From Spirosoma fluviale (GTDB lineage Bacteria > Bacteroidota > Bacteroidia > Cytophagales > Spirosomataceae), in the NCBI GenBank assembly GCA_945906795.1, contig CAMDRO010000019.1, positions 1 to 38,859 of the forward strand: 38,859 nt of DNA. The letters are read 5' to 3'. The position numbers and the translations under genes were made by a program. The notes below the pieces were generated by a model. It made no database searches, was not told the origin of the DNA, and was given only the letters and a program-made list of their open reading frames with translations. Of this stretch, positions 17,083 to 26,461 are shown one piece after another (the first letter of the stretch is position 1; every line of letters starts with the position of its first letter).

Positions 17083-19466
17083 CAAAATGAAAAATTATAG
17101 GTGATTGCTGGAACAAAAGAACCAATAATAGATAACTGTACCGCCTCTGTTTTCATTGAATTATCTTCATTAGGCCTGGTATAAATAGAAAAAGGATTTT
17201 TTCGGTTGTACACATTATAAATAGAGAAAACCCATTCAGAAGTCCCTTTGCCAAATATGGCTTTTTTGTTTTTCTTGGTAGCCGATAAATCCAATCGATT
17301 ATAATCTGGAACCCTAATATTTCCTCGTGTCCCAGGTAAGGTTTGCGGATACGCGATGCCCTCATAGATGTATTTTTGTGTAGGAATCGAATAAGGAACA
17401 CCGGTTATATAGGCAAAATTAGCGCCAAAAGACCATTTGTCGCTTAGGCTATACTGACCTATTACGTTCAAGGTATGAGTACGATCATACCTGTTAGCAT
17501 ACCATTCGCCCCCATTTAACCCTTCAATTTTTCGTTCGGTCCGAGCTAAGGTATAGCTAATCCAACCTGTCAACTTGCCAACATTTTTCTTGACAAAAAA
17601 TTCAATTCCATAGGCACGTCCATCACCAAATAAGAGATCTTTTTCAAAATATGGGTTTAAAAATAAATTAGCCCGATCAGCATAATCAATTTGATTTTGC
17701 ATCGACTTATAGTACACCTCGACTGAAGTTTCATAGTTATTTCCATCAGGTCCTAAATTTTTAAAATATCCCAAGGCAATTTGGTCTGCTATCTGTGGTT
17801 TTATATTATTGGTCGACGAGGTCCAAACATCCAAAGGAGTGGAAGCTGCCGTATTCGACATCAAATGCACATATTGAGCTAGCCGATTGTAACTTGTTTT
17901 TATGGATGCATTCTTACCTATATTTAAATTCAAGGAGAGCCGAGGCTCCCAATTTCCGTAGAAGGCTACCGTGGCATTAGGATCCGTTTTATTGATTTTT
18001 AAAATATATCCCGAAGCATTTTCAGTTGAAATAGGAACTTTTATACGATCATAATACTCCCCGTTCAAGCTCTGATAATCATAATACGAATATCGCATTC
18101 CATACTGAACAGAAAAAATAGGCGAGATTTTTAATTCTTGACTTAGGTAGGCCGATGACTCGGTTCCTTTTTTATTGGCCTGACCAAATTCCCGTTTCTC
18201 CCCATTGGATGTGGCTGCCGCTTTTCCTGGCTTAAATTCATAAGAAAGGATTTGACCCCCAAAACTTATAGTATTATTAGGATTTACATAATACGTAAAA
18301 TCAGGTTTAATACTCAAATTTTCAATATTAGATGACCATTTAAATGAATCATTTGGTCTTTTATTTTCAATATCTGAGTCCAACAAATAATCATAATTGC
18401 TATAAAAAGCCGTTGCATTCATGAATAATTTTTCAGAAAAGACGTGATTCCAACGTGATGAGATCGTTCCGTTTCCCCAATTAAAACCAAAACTTGTTCC
18501 AAAAACATCGCGGCCAAAATAACCAGAAAGGAAAACCGTATTTTTAGCATTGATGTTATAGTTAACCTTGGCCGTTAAATCATAAAAATTAAATGAGGCA
18601 TTCGCATTATTACCCGTTAAAAAAGGCTTGGCTAAAATGTCAATATAAGACCTTCTTGCGGCAAAAATAAAAGAAGCTTTATCTTTTATAATGGGCGCCT
18701 CAATTGAAAAACGAGAAAATATAACCCCTATACCCCCATTAACTTCAAGCTTTTTAGAATTGCCTTCCTTCATTTTTACGTCCAAAATAGAAGACACCCT
18801 CCCGCCATATTGAGCAGGAATACCCCCTTTATAAAGCTTCACATCTTTAACCGCATCCGGATTAAATACGGAGAAAAAGCCAAATAAATGGGATGAGTTG
18901 TACACAGGAGCATCATCTAATAAAACTAGATTTTGATCTACACCCCCGCCGCGAACATTAAAACCTGAAGCGCCTTCTCCCACGGTAGACACCCCTGGTA
19001 GGAGCTGAATGGCCCTTACTAAATCAACTTCTCCTAATAATGCAGGTATTTTACGAATGGTTTTAATGTCAATTTTATTCACCGACATTTCAATTCCTTT
19101 TACATTTTCGTCAATGGCTCTAGCATTAACTGTAACCTCATCTAATTCCATATTAGACGATTTTAATTCTAAATTAAGTACTTGAGAGACTCCCGAAAAT
19201 TGGACTTTTCGTTCTATTTTTTCATAGCCAGTTGAACTGAAAACCAAGGTATATTCACCAGGATTTAGCGTAATGCTGTAAAAACCGTAGGTATTTGAAG
19301 AATTCCCTACTTTCAATTCCTTTACGTACACATTAGCACCGATTAAACCCTCCCCATTAAGGGCATCTTTTACATAGCCACTAAGCGTAGACTTCTGACC
19401 AAAAACAAGGTTAGAGAAACTTAGGCAAACAAAAAGAATGATAAGGGCGCGAATAATAATATACAT
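17082..19466 (-). CDS. TonB-dependent receptor with carboxypeptidase-regulatory-like domain
   Basis: From ATG at 19466 this is a 794-aa complete receptor. It has a signal peptide (to VFGQ, about residue 24), a regulatory-like Ig domain (KSTLSGYVKDALNGEGLIGANV to about 105), a plug with PGVSTVGEGASGFNVRGGGVDQNLVLLDDAPVY and KGGIPAQYGGRVSSILDVKMKEGN, and a barrel finishing with the aromatic strand PAITYNFSF. It imports a TonB-dependent substrate that cannot be identified. The frame extends to a TTG at 19487, but the ATG immediately precedes the hydrophobic leader. It is followed by the coupled DUF4249 lipoprotein gene. It is not a SusC-type receptor: no SusD partner is present. Confidence 0.93.
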   Translation of the reverse strand: MYIIIRALIILFVCLSFSNLVFGQKSTLSGYVKDALNGEGLIGANVYVKELKVGNSSNTYGFYSITLNPGEYTLVFSSTGYEKIERKVQFSGVSQVLNLELKSSNMELDEVTVNARAIDENVKGIEMSVNKIDIKTIRKIPALLGEVDLVRAIQLLPGVSTVGEGASGFNVRGGGVDQNLVLLDDAPVYNSSHLFGFFSVFNPDAVKDVKLYKGGIPAQYGGRVSSILDVKMKEGNSKKLEVNGGIGVIFSRFSIEAPIIKDKASFIFAARRSYIDILAKPFLTGNNANASFNFYDLTAKVNYNINAKNTVFLSGYFGRDVFGTSFGFNWGNGTISSRWNHVFSEKLFMNATAFYSNYDYLLDSDIENKRPNDSFKWSSNIENLSIKPDFTYYVNPNNTISFGGQILSYEFKPGKAAATSNGEKREFGQANKKGTESSAYLSQELKISPIFSVQYGMRYSYYDYQSLNGEYYDRIKVPISTENASGYILKINKTDPNATVAFYGNWEPRLSLNLNIGKNASIKTSYNRLAQYVHLMSNTAASTPLDVWTSSTNNIKPQIADQIALGYFKNLGPDGNNYETSVEVYYKSMQNQIDYADRANLFLNPYFEKDLLFGDGRAYGIEFFVKKNVGKLTGWISYTLARTERKIEGLNGGEWYANRYDRTHTLNVIGQYSLSDKWSFGANFAYITGVPYSIPTQKYIYEGIAYPQTLPGTRGNIRVPDYNRLDLSATKKNKKAIFGKGTSEWVFSIYNVYNRKNPFSIYTRPNEDNSMKTEAVQLSIIGSFVPAITYNFSF

Positions 19467-19471
19467 AAACA

Positions 19472-19479
19472 CAAATTTA
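19472..19479 (-). promoter_or_regulatory. TAAATTTG element just upstream of the receptor gene
   Basis: On the minus strand TAAATTTG matches TAnnTTTG but ends only 5 bp before the chosen ATG, which would leave almost no leader. It may be coincidental, given the AT-rich surroundings. Confidence 0.2.
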
Positions 19480-19513
19480 ATGCACAATACCCAATTTTAA
19501 TGACAACTCATCA

Positions 19514-19540
19514 TAAAAATATTAAAATATAATATTTTTA
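19514..19540. repeat. AT-only 10-bp inverted repeat in the divergent gap
   Basis: TAAAAATATT (19514-19523) and AATATTTTTA (19531-19540) are exact reverse complements with a 7-nt spacer. It lies between the divergent TonB receptor and HipB-like genes. With no G or C it could arise by base composition alone. Confidence 0.3.
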
Positions 19541-19544
19541 AATA

Positions 19545-19564
19545 ATCGGTAACATATTTCCGAT
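19545..19564. promoter_or_regulatory. Candidate operator of the HipB-like regulator
   Basis: The 20-bp quasi-palindrome ATCGGTAA-CATA-TTTCCGAT (7 of 8 positions symmetric) lies 52 bp before the regulator ATG. Size and symmetry suit an HTH_XRE dimer, and autoregulation is usual for such proteins. No binding data can be given. Confidence 0.35.
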
Positions 19565-19615
19565 ATTTTTATATTTAATATATTCCACCTATTTTTACTC
19601 ATTGAATGATCGCTG

Positions 19616-19828
19616 ATGGATTTAAAAATATTTGGAAAAGTAGTTAGGGAAAAAAGAAGTACCCTGAGATTAAAACAGGAAGAATTGAGTGAAAAAAGTG
19701 GGGTAGCCATTAAAACCATTCATTCCATTGAACTCGGAAAAGGGAATCCATCTATTAAAACAATATTGCGATTATTTGACACGTTAGATTTAGATTTTAT
19801 TGTGGTAGCATCTCAGGTAAAAAATTAA
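19616..19828 (+). CDS. HipB-like XRE family transcriptional regulator
   Basis: This 70-aa protein is almost entirely one HTH_XRE domain: FGKVVREKRSTLRLKQEELSEKSGVAIKTIHSIELGKGNPSIKTILRLFDTLDLDF. The short length and the 'LF..LDLD' end resemble the HipB/y4mF group, normally an antitoxin-like repressor encoded before a HipA kinase. No hipA is here; instead the NagB/PIG-L gene starts 2 nt after its stop, so the two are co-transcribed. A local regulator of amino-sugar use is the simplest reading. A candidate operator lies upstream at 19545-19564. Confidence 0.87.
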   Translation: MDLKIFGKVVREKRSTLRLKQEELSEKSGVAIKTIHSIELGKGNPSIKTILRLFDTLDLDFIVVASQVKN

Positions 19829-19830
19829 TT

Positions 19831-21732
19831 ATGGAACACGCAATCAGTCATGAAAGAATCCCGACACAAATTTTCGCCGATTCTGATAAAGCATCAAAGG
19901 CCGTTGCCCTAGAAATAGCCGCATTAATCAGGCAAAAAACGAAGGAAAATAAACCAGCCGTTTTGGGATTAGCCACGGGTTCTTCACCGAAAAAAGTATA
20001 CCAAGAACTTATTTGGATGCACAAAGAAGAGGGCTTAAGTTTCAAAAATGTCATCACGTTTAATTTAGACGAATACCACCCCATGGAGCCGGATTCTGTT
20101 CAAAGTTATGTGCGATTCATGAAAGAGCAACTCTTTGACCAAATTGACATACCGGTAACAAATTACCATTTACCTGATGGAACATTGCCCATCGAAAAAA
20201 TACCTGAGTTTTGTAAGGACTATGAAGATAAGATAGAAAAACTAGGGGGATTGGATTTTCATTTATTAGGAATAGGGCGAAATGGTCACATTGGATTTAA
20301 TGAGCCAGGATCGTTAATTAATTCGAAGACTCGATTAATGACCTTAGACATCAATACCAAAATAGATGCGGCAGTAGATTTTGGAGGATTGGCCAAAGTT
20401 CCCAAAAAAGCGATCACCTTAGGAATTGACAAAATCATGCAAGCCAAACGAATTGTTTTGTTGGCCTGGGGTGAACACAAAGCTGAAAGTGTAGCAAAAG
20501 CTGTCGAAGGCCAAGTGACTTCCGACATTCCCGCATCTTATATACAACAACACACGAACGCCACCTTTATTTTAGATGAAACGGCAGCGGCATTGCTTAC
20601 TCGAATTAAAACCCCATGGCTAGTCGACTCCGTAACGTGGGATCGAAAAATGATCAAAAAGGCAGTTACTCACCTGTCGCTTCACTTAGAAAAACCGGTG
20701 TTGAAGTTGACCAACAAGGATTACAATGAAAACGGGCTATCTGATTTACTTTCCTTATATGGCCAAGCTTATGAAATAAATATCGAAGTATTTAACTATT
20801 TACAACACACGATTTCTGGTTGGCCCGGAGGAAAGCCAAACGCAGATGATACCAATAGACCAGAAAGAGCTTTTCCAGCTAAGAAAAAGGTTATCATTTT
20901 TAGCCCCCATCCAGATGATGATATTATTTCGATGGGTGGAACATTTCAACGTCTTCAAGACCAAGGCCATGAAGTTCATGTGGCCTATCAAACTACAGGT
21001 AACATTGCTGTGGCAGATGATGAAGCTTTACGTTTCGCTGAATTTGTAGTTGATTTCAATGAAAAGTTCGAAAGTGCAAATCCAAAAGCCAATAAAATAT
21101 ACAAGGACGCGGTTCGATTTTTAAAGAATAAAAAAGATTCCGAACTAGATATAGATGCAGTCCGACAAATTAAAGGCTTAATTAGAAAAGGAGAAGCTAA
21201 AAATACCTGTCGCTTTGTCGGCATTAAAAAAGAAAATGCTCATTTCTTGGAAATGCCCTTTTATGAAACGGGTACTATACGAAAGAATCCATTGGCAGAA
21301 AATGACATTCAACTAATTATTGATTTGATCGAGACAGTCCAACCGCATCAAATTTACGCTGCGGGTGATTTAGCCGACCCACATGGAACTCATAAAGTAT
21401 GCTTGGATGCTATATTTGAAGCTATTTCTAGAATCAAGCATCGTGAATACATGAAAAATTGCTGGGTTTGGTTGTATAAGGGTGCTTGGGCCGAGTGGGA
21501 TATTGACCAAATCGAAATGGCCGTTCCCATGTCCCCAGACCAGGTTTTCAAAAAAAGGATGGGTATTTTCAAACATCAATCCCAAAAAGATGGGGTGGTA
21601 TTCCAAGGAGATGATTCCCGCGAATTTTGGCAACGAGCTGAAGATCGAAATAGAGGAACTGCCCAAATTTACAACCATTTAGGCTTAGCCGAATATGAGG
21701 CTATGGAGGCATTTGTTCGTTGGAAATTCTAA
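19831..21732 (+). CDS. nagB: Glucosamine-6-phosphate deaminase fused to a PIG-L deacetylase-like domain
   Basis: The N-terminal half (about 1-265) of this 633-aa protein is NagB, which converts glucosamine-6-phosphate to fructose-6-phosphate and ammonia. It has LATGSSP (47-53), the base D80 in LDEYHP, and GIGRNGHIGFNEPG (147-160) with H153 and E158. The C-terminal half is PIG-L/LmbE-like, with SPHPDDD (358-364) and DPHGTH (516-521) supplying the expected zinc ligands. PIG-L enzymes remove acetyl from N-acetylglucosamine groups, so the fusion could couple deacetylation to deamination. That is inference; long NagB proteins of this layout occur in other Bacteroidota. N at 151 in place of the Asp of the E. 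coli enzyme is also normal in Bacillus-type NagB. Confidence 0.92.
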   Translation: MEHAISHERIPTQIFADSDKASKAVALEIAALIRQKTKENKPAVLGLATGSSPKKVYQELIWMHKEEGLSFKNVITFNLDEYHPMEPDSVQSYVRFMKEQLFDQIDIPVTNYHLPDGTLPIEKIPEFCKDYEDKIEKLGGLDFHLLGIGRNGHIGFNEPGSLINSKTRLMTLDINTKIDAAVDFGGLAKVPKKAITLGIDKIMQAKRIVLLAWGEHKAESVAKAVEGQVTSDIPASYIQQHTNATFILDETAAALLTRIKTPWLVDSVTWDRKMIKKAVTHLSLHLEKPVLKLTNKDYNENGLSDLLSLYGQAYEINIEVFNYLQHTISGWPGGKPNADDTNRPERAFPAKKKVIIFSPHPDDDIISMGGTFQRLQDQGHEVHVAYQTTGNIAVADDEALRFAEFVVDFNEKFESANPKANKIYKDAVRFLKNKKDSELDIDAVRQIKGLIRKGEAKNTCRFVGIKKENAHFLEMPFYETGTIRKNPLAENDIQLIIDLIETVQPHQIYAAGDLADPHGTHKVCLDAIFEAISRIKHREYMKNCWVWLYKGAWAEWDIDQIEMAVPMSPDQVFKKRMGIFKHQSQKDGVVFQGDDSREFWQRAEDRNRGTAQIYNHLGLAEYEAMEAFVRWKF

Positions 21733-21780
21733 ACCTTCAAACCATATATTTCGATTAAGTGAGCCTGTGAAATGCAGTGT

Positions 21781-24705
21781 TTAAACTAAAGCTTCAAATA
21801 AAATCTCAGCGGTATGCTTGGCATGTCGCTGGGTTCCATCATGAATTTGATGCCGGCAACTCGTACCTGAAGCCACTATTTCAGTTTCGATATCTTGAGC
21901 GCGGATCGCTGGGAATAAAATCAACTCCCCTATTTGCATCGACAAATCATAATGTTCTTTTTCATACCCGAAAGAACCTGCCATGCCACAACAGCCCGAT
22001 GGAATGAGTTGGACTTCGTAATTTTCAGGCAAAGACAATGCTTTTTTGGCGGCCACCAAAGAACTCATGGCTTTTTGTTGGCAATGCCCATGCAATTTTA
22101 ATAAGCGTTTTTCCTGTTTGAAAGCAGTTTTATGGATGCGTTTGGCATCTGCCTCACGAGCGATAAACTCTTCCAACAAGAACACATTTTTACTCAATTG
22201 CTGGGCCTTATCAAGCCAAGCCTCTGAAACTAAATCGGGATACTCGTCTCGAAAAGTAAGTATCGCAGATGGCTCGATGCCCACTAAAGGGATATTTTCA
22301 CTGACTAAGCCTGACCATAATTCCACATTGGCTTGAGCTAAATGGCGTGCTTCATCCAGCATACCTTTGGACAAAAATGAACGTCCAGAGATAGGATGTG
22401 GAATGGTTTTGACGTCGTAACCTAATCTTTCTAACAGTAAAACTGTTTTTTTACCTACTTCGACATCATTGAAATTCGTAAATTCATCGACAAACAAATA
22501 CAATGATTTAGTGGATGAAATAGACTTTCTTCCTTTCAGCCATGACCATAATGTTTGATTGGCCAATAAAGGCATCGTTCTATCTGGATGAAAACCAACC
22601 AATTTATTAGCTAATCGGCGTATCATTGGAGTCCCCATCACCAAGTTATATAATGAGGGTACATAAGATGCCAATGAAGAAATGGTGGCAAAATGGCCTA
22701 CTAACCAGCTCCGCAAGGGGGTACCGTTCTCTTTTTGGTATTGGTATAAAAACTCCATTTTCAATTTCGCCACATCAACGTTGGAAGGACATTCGGCCTT
22801 ACAACCTTTACATGCCAAACACAAATCCATTACTTCCTTAATCTCTTTATGATCAAATCGGTTGGTTTGCGTAGAACGCGTTAAAAATTCTCTTAGGATA
22901 TTAGCACGGGCCCGGGTCGTTTCTTTTTCATTTCGAGTTGCCATAAAAGACGGACACATAGTACCTCCCGAAATAGGTGTTTTTCGGCAATCCCCTGAGC
23001 CATTACATTGCTCGGCATGCTGCAAAATATCTTGATCCTTATATCGAAAAGCTGTATTGAATTCAGGTGTTTGTTGGCCCGCATCATACCGCAAAAAAGT
23101 GTCCATAGGCGGTGTATCCACTATTTTATTAGGATTGAAAATTCCTTTTGGATCCCACCATGATTTTAAATCCCGCATCAATTGAAAATTCGCTTCCCCG
23201 ACCATCCAAGGAATAAATTCTCCTCTTAATCTGCCATCACCGTGTTCCCCTGAAAGAGAACCCTGATATTTTTTAACGAGTCGGGCAATTTCTTCTGCAA
23301 TATGCCGAAACTGTTGATGCCCCTCCTCCGTTTTTAAATTAATAATTGGCCTTAAATGCAGTTCACCAGAACCTGCATGAGCATAATGCACACAATATAA
23401 ATGATTAGCTGTCAGAATCTCGTTGAATTCTGCTATAAACGCGGGCAAATCTTGCACATCCACAGCAGTATCTTCAATCACAGCCACGGCCTTTTCATCT
23501 CCTGGTAAATTTGAAAGTAGGCCGAGGCCAGCCTTTCTCAAATCCCATACTTTTTTTACACCATCACCCTTTATATAAGGAAAATGATGGCCAAATCCTG
23601 CAGTCCGCATGGCCTTCTCTAATTCCTGGGCTTGAATAGCTACTTTATCTGCATCATCCCCTCTTAGCTCAACGACCAAAATAGCCCCTGGATCACCCTG
23701 TACAAAGAAACGATTTTGACTTTGTTCTTGGTTAGCCTTAGTACACTCCAAAATGTAGTGATCCATTAATTCAGATGCGGACGGATTAAACGCCAAGGCA
23801 ATTAAATTAGCTTTTAAAGCTTCATCGATGGTATTAAAATGAGCACAAACTAAACCCAAATGCGCGGGTGGCAAGGGATCGACATGCAATTTAATACGGG
23901 TAGTAAAACAAAGGGTCCCTTCGGAACCTGCGAGTAGATTACAAAAGTTGAAGCTCGGCTTCCCCGCTATAAAAGGACTCGAATTAACTAACATATCGAG
24001 TGCATAACCTGTATTTCGGCGCTTAATGCTAGGTTTAGGGAACTCCGAAATGATATTATTTTGAATGATTGGGTCTGATAAAACACGAAGTGTTTCCTTG
24101 TAAATTTTATGCAAGCGACTGCCATCAGACAAAGTGGAAAGCGTTTTAAATGGGTCTTCCGCTTCAAAGGTCACAAAGGTACCGTCAGACAAATACCCCT
24201 CAACGGCTAAAACATGATCACGGGTAGACCCATAAACAATCGAGTTAGATCCACAGGCATTATTTCCAAGCATTCCACCCATCATGGCACGATTTGCCGT
24301 AGAGGTTTCAGGGCCAAAAAACAAGCCTTGTTTTTTCAATTCCACATTCAATACATCGCGAACGACTCCGGGCTCTACCCAAACATAAGATTCCTCTTTA
24401 TTTATTTCTAAAATGCGATTGAAATACTTAGAAACATCCACCACTAGACCCGAACCTACCACTTGGCCCGCTAAAGACGTACCTGCTGTCCTTGGAATTA
24501 ATGGAATTTGATGAGAATCTGCAAAAGAAATTAACGTTTGAATATCCTCAATCGTCTCAGGTATGGCCACGCCTAAAGGCATTTCACGGTAGGCAGATGC
24601 ATCGGTTGCATATAAAGTCCGCATCACGGTGTCCGTGAACAAGGATCCTTGTAATTTTTCAGCTAATTCCGATAAGTTTGTAGGAGTCAATGTAGAAACC
24701 GTCAT
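21781..24705 (-). CDS. FAD-linked oxidase / Fe-S oxidoreductase (YdiJ-like, D-2-hydroxyacid dehydrogenase type)
   Basis: This 974-aa protein joins three parts. An N-terminal FAD-binding domain (about 30-250) has LIPRTAGTSLAGQ, GMLGNNACGSNS. A central FAD-oxidase C-terminal domain has YAHAGSGELHLRP and SGEHGDGR. A C-terminal ferredoxin/CCG region has CLACKGCKAEC (629-639) and IPSGCCGMAGSFGYEKEHYD. This is the layout of E. coli YdiJ and of D-lactate or D-2-hydroxyglutarate dehydrogenases that pass electrons to the quinone pool. The exact hydroxyacid is not predictable. ATG at 24705 is preferred over TTG at 24714. It follows the YhhN gene with 9 bp between them and is convergent with nagB. Confidence 0.9.
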   Translation of the reverse strand: MTVSTLTPTNLSELAEKLQGSLFTDTVMRTLYATDASAYREMPLGVAIPETIEDIQTLISFADSHQIPLIPRTAGTSLAGQVVGSGLVVDVSKYFNRILEINKEESYVWVEPGVVRDVLNVELKKQGLFFGPETSTANRAMMGGMLGNNACGSNSIVYGSTRDHVLAVEGYLSDGTFVTFEAEDPFKTLSTLSDGSRLHKIYKETLRVLSDPIIQNNIISEFPKPSIKRRNTGYALDMLVNSSPFIAGKPSFNFCNLLAGSEGTLCFTTRIKLHVDPLPPAHLGLVCAHFNTIDEALKANLIALAFNPSASELMDHYILECTKANQEQSQNRFFVQGDPGAILVVELRGDDADKVAIQAQELEKAMRTAGFGHHFPYIKGDGVKKVWDLRKAGLGLLSNLPGDEKAVAVIEDTAVDVQDLPAFIAEFNEILTANHLYCVHYAHAGSGELHLRPIINLKTEEGHQQFRHIAEEIARLVKKYQGSLSGEHGDGRLRGEFIPWMVGEANFQLMRDLKSWWDPKGIFNPNKIVDTPPMDTFLRYDAGQQTPEFNTAFRYKDQDILQHAEQCNGSGDCRKTPISGGTMCPSFMATRNEKETTRARANILREFLTRSTQTNRFDHKEIKEVMDLCLACKGCKAECPSNVDVAKLKMEFLYQYQKENGTPLRSWLVGHFATISSLASYVPSLYNLVMGTPMIRRLANKLVGFHPDRTMPLLANQTLWSWLKGRKSISSTKSLYLFVDEFTNFNDVEVGKKTVLLLERLGYDVKTIPHPISGRSFLSKGMLDEARHLAQANVELWSGLVSENIPLVGIEPSAILTFRDEYPDLVSEAWLDKAQQLSKNVFLLEEFIAREADAKRIHKTAFKQEKRLLKLHGHCQQKAMSSLVAAKKALSLPENYEVQLIPSGCCGMAGSFGYEKEHYDLSMQIGELILFPAIRAQDIETEIVASGTSCRHQIHDGTQRHAKHTAEILFEALV

Positions 24706-24714
24706 GCCAATCAA

Positions 24715-25377
24715 TTAATTCTTGGACCGCAATTTACACAAACCTAAGATGAGTAGCAATTGGGCCAAGATATAAGTAAACATCACGTAAATTGAATTCC
24801 CTGAAAAAGAGTAATAAAACTTGACTAAAGCTAATAAGCTATCGGAAATGACAAAAAAGATAGCACCAATAAATATAAAATAATAGGAAGAATCCATTTT
24901 TCTCAAGAAGGCAGAATAAAGCATTGAACCTAGCGCCAGCGCATACAATCCAACGGGGATATATAAAGCGGTTGGGATAAGAGGCAGTAAAAAAGCTAAA
25001 AATCCAACGACGTAAATGAGTACAGGAATGATAGGCAATGAAAACCATTGGCCTACATTAAACCTACCCGCAGAACTTTGTGATGAAAATAAACGAATAT
25101 AAGCTATTTGCATAATCAAGAATGAGCCTAAGCCTAATTGGAAATAGAGTGGTGAATTTCCTGGAATTAATAAAAAAAGGTCCCCAAGCCAAGCAAAAAC
25201 GAGAATGAAAATTAATTTATTTCGGTTTAAAATATGGGTTTGAGAAAAAACATACAGCATGAGCATCGGCATCAACAAAGGCTTAGTTAACGTCCGAAGT
25301 AGGGGCTGTTCAATTATGGCAGATAAAAGATTTAATGCTCCAATGAGTGAATAAATAAACAAAGCAATTCTAGCCAT
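24715..25377 (-). CDS. YhhN/TMEM86 family lysoplasmalogenase-like membrane protein
   Basis: This 220-aa protein has about eight membrane helices. Family features are LTKPLLMPMLMLYV near the second helix, FAWLGDLFLLIP, and SDSLLALVKFY with acidic residues near the membrane face. Members of YhhN/TMEM86 cleave the vinyl-ether bond of lysoplasmalogens in animals and Legionella; in aerobic Bacteroidota the natural substrate is unclear. ATG at 25377 is preferred over the TTG at 25386. Its stop is 9 bp before the FAD/Fe-S oxidoreductase start, so they are probably one transcript. Confidence 0.85.
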   Translation of the reverse strand: MARIALFIYSLIGALNLLSAIIEQPLLRTLTKPLLMPMLMLYVFSQTHILNRNKLIFILVFAWLGDLFLLIPGNSPLYFQLGLGSFLIMQIAYIRLFSSQSSAGRFNVGQWFSLPIIPVLIYVVGFLAFLLPLIPTALYIPVGLYALALGSMLYSAFLRKMDSSYYFIFIGAIFFVISDSLLALVKFYYSFSGNSIYVMFTYILAQLLLILGLCKLRSKN

Positions 25378-25496
25378 ATTTTTCAATCGATTTAATACCG
25401 GTATTTTTTAAATAATTCAGAAGTTCAAAAATAAATATAATCGAAAATTAATATAGGAAATTTCAGCATTGTTAAAAATGAATATGGCATTTCAAT

Positions 25497-26456
25497 TTAA
25501 ATATCAATATTTACTTTGCCATCAAGAATTTCTGTTTCTATAATAAAGTTAGGCCGGCTTTTTGATTGAAAAAATATACGTAAAATATATTCACCTAAAA
25601 TCCCTATAGCCAGCAATTGAATTCCACCAAATAATATAACCACAAAAAGTAAAGCTGTAAATCCTTCAATGACTTGATCGAAAAACATCTTTTTAATAAT
25701 GACAGAAATTAGGTATAAAACGGAGGAGCTAATAGCAATACCACCCAAAATCATGACAAATTTCACTGGAAATTCACTGAAGTTATAAATTCCATTGAGT
25801 GCCAATTGGACTAATTTACCAAAAGAATATTTCGAATTACCTGAAGCTCTTTCTTGTCGGTCATAGGTAATCCCAATTTGCTTAAACCCAATCCATGTTC
25901 TCATACCACGAATAAAGCGGCTTTCCTCCGGCATTTTATTTAACACATCCACAACTCTTCTGCTGATGAATGAGAAATCTCCGCTATCTAATGGAATTTC
26001 GATATTTGCAATTTTCTTTAAAATTCGATAAAAAATAAAGTAGGCAAATCTTTTATAAAATACTTCCTTTCGCTTTTCTCTGATGGCATATACCACATCA
26101 TAACCTTCTTTGTATTTACTATAAAAAGTGTCCATTAATTCTGGGGGATCTTGCAAGTCGCCATCTAAAACAAATACCCCTTCACTCCCACGAGCAACGG
26201 ATAATCCTGCGGTCAGCGCCAATTGATGCCCATGATTTCTAGAAAGTAAAATGACATGAAAACGAGAATCACTTATGGCCAATTGCTGAAGAATTTGACG
26301 AGAGTTATCTCGACTACCGTCATCCACTAAAACAGCCTCTAAATGAATGGAGGACTGATCCATTATTTTCACAATCCGATCTACTAACATGGGAAGATTA
26401 CTCTCTTCGTTATAAACTGGTATAACAAATGAAACTTGTGGTGTGAAAACTGGCAT
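25497..26456 (-). CDS. GT2 glycosyltransferase, polyprenyl-phosphate sugar synthase type (GtrB/DPMS-like)
   Basis: This 319-aa protein has a GT2 catalytic domain (VSFVIPVYNEESNLPML near residue 8, LVDDGSRDNS, FVLDGDLQDPPEL with the metal-binding Asp residues) followed by two C-terminal membrane helices (about 232-256 and 263-293). This is the GtrB/dolichol-phosphate-sugar synthase layout, making undecaprenyl-phosphate-linked glucose, mannose or similar donors on the cytoplasmic face. It starts 5 bp after the GT-C gene, so the two are a functional pair. The sugar cannot be assigned. Confidence 0.92.
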   Translation of the reverse strand: MPVFTPQVSFVIPVYNEESNLPMLVDRIVKIMDQSSIHLEAVLVDDGSRDNSRQILQQLAISDSRFHVILLSRNHGHQLALTAGLSVARGSEGVFVLDGDLQDPPELMDTFYSKYKEGYDVVYAIREKRKEVFYKRFAYFIFYRILKKIANIEIPLDSGDFSFISRRVVDVLNKMPEESRFIRGMRTWIGFKQIGITYDRQERASGNSKYSFGKLVQLALNGIYNFSEFPVKFVMILGGIAISSSVLYLISVIIKKMFFDQVIEGFTALLFVVILFGGIQLLAIGILGEYILRIFFQSKSRPNFIIETEILDGKVNIDI

Positions 26457-26461
26457 ATTTT

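Noticed and set aside
20271-20300. Asn in place of the NagB active-site Asp (GIGRNGHIGF)
   Set aside because: Bacillus-type NagB enzymes have the same Asn, so it does not signal loss of function.
21733-21780. Bidirectional terminator between nagB and the FAD/Fe-S gene
   Set aside because: No stem longer than a few base pairs could be found in the 48-bp gap.
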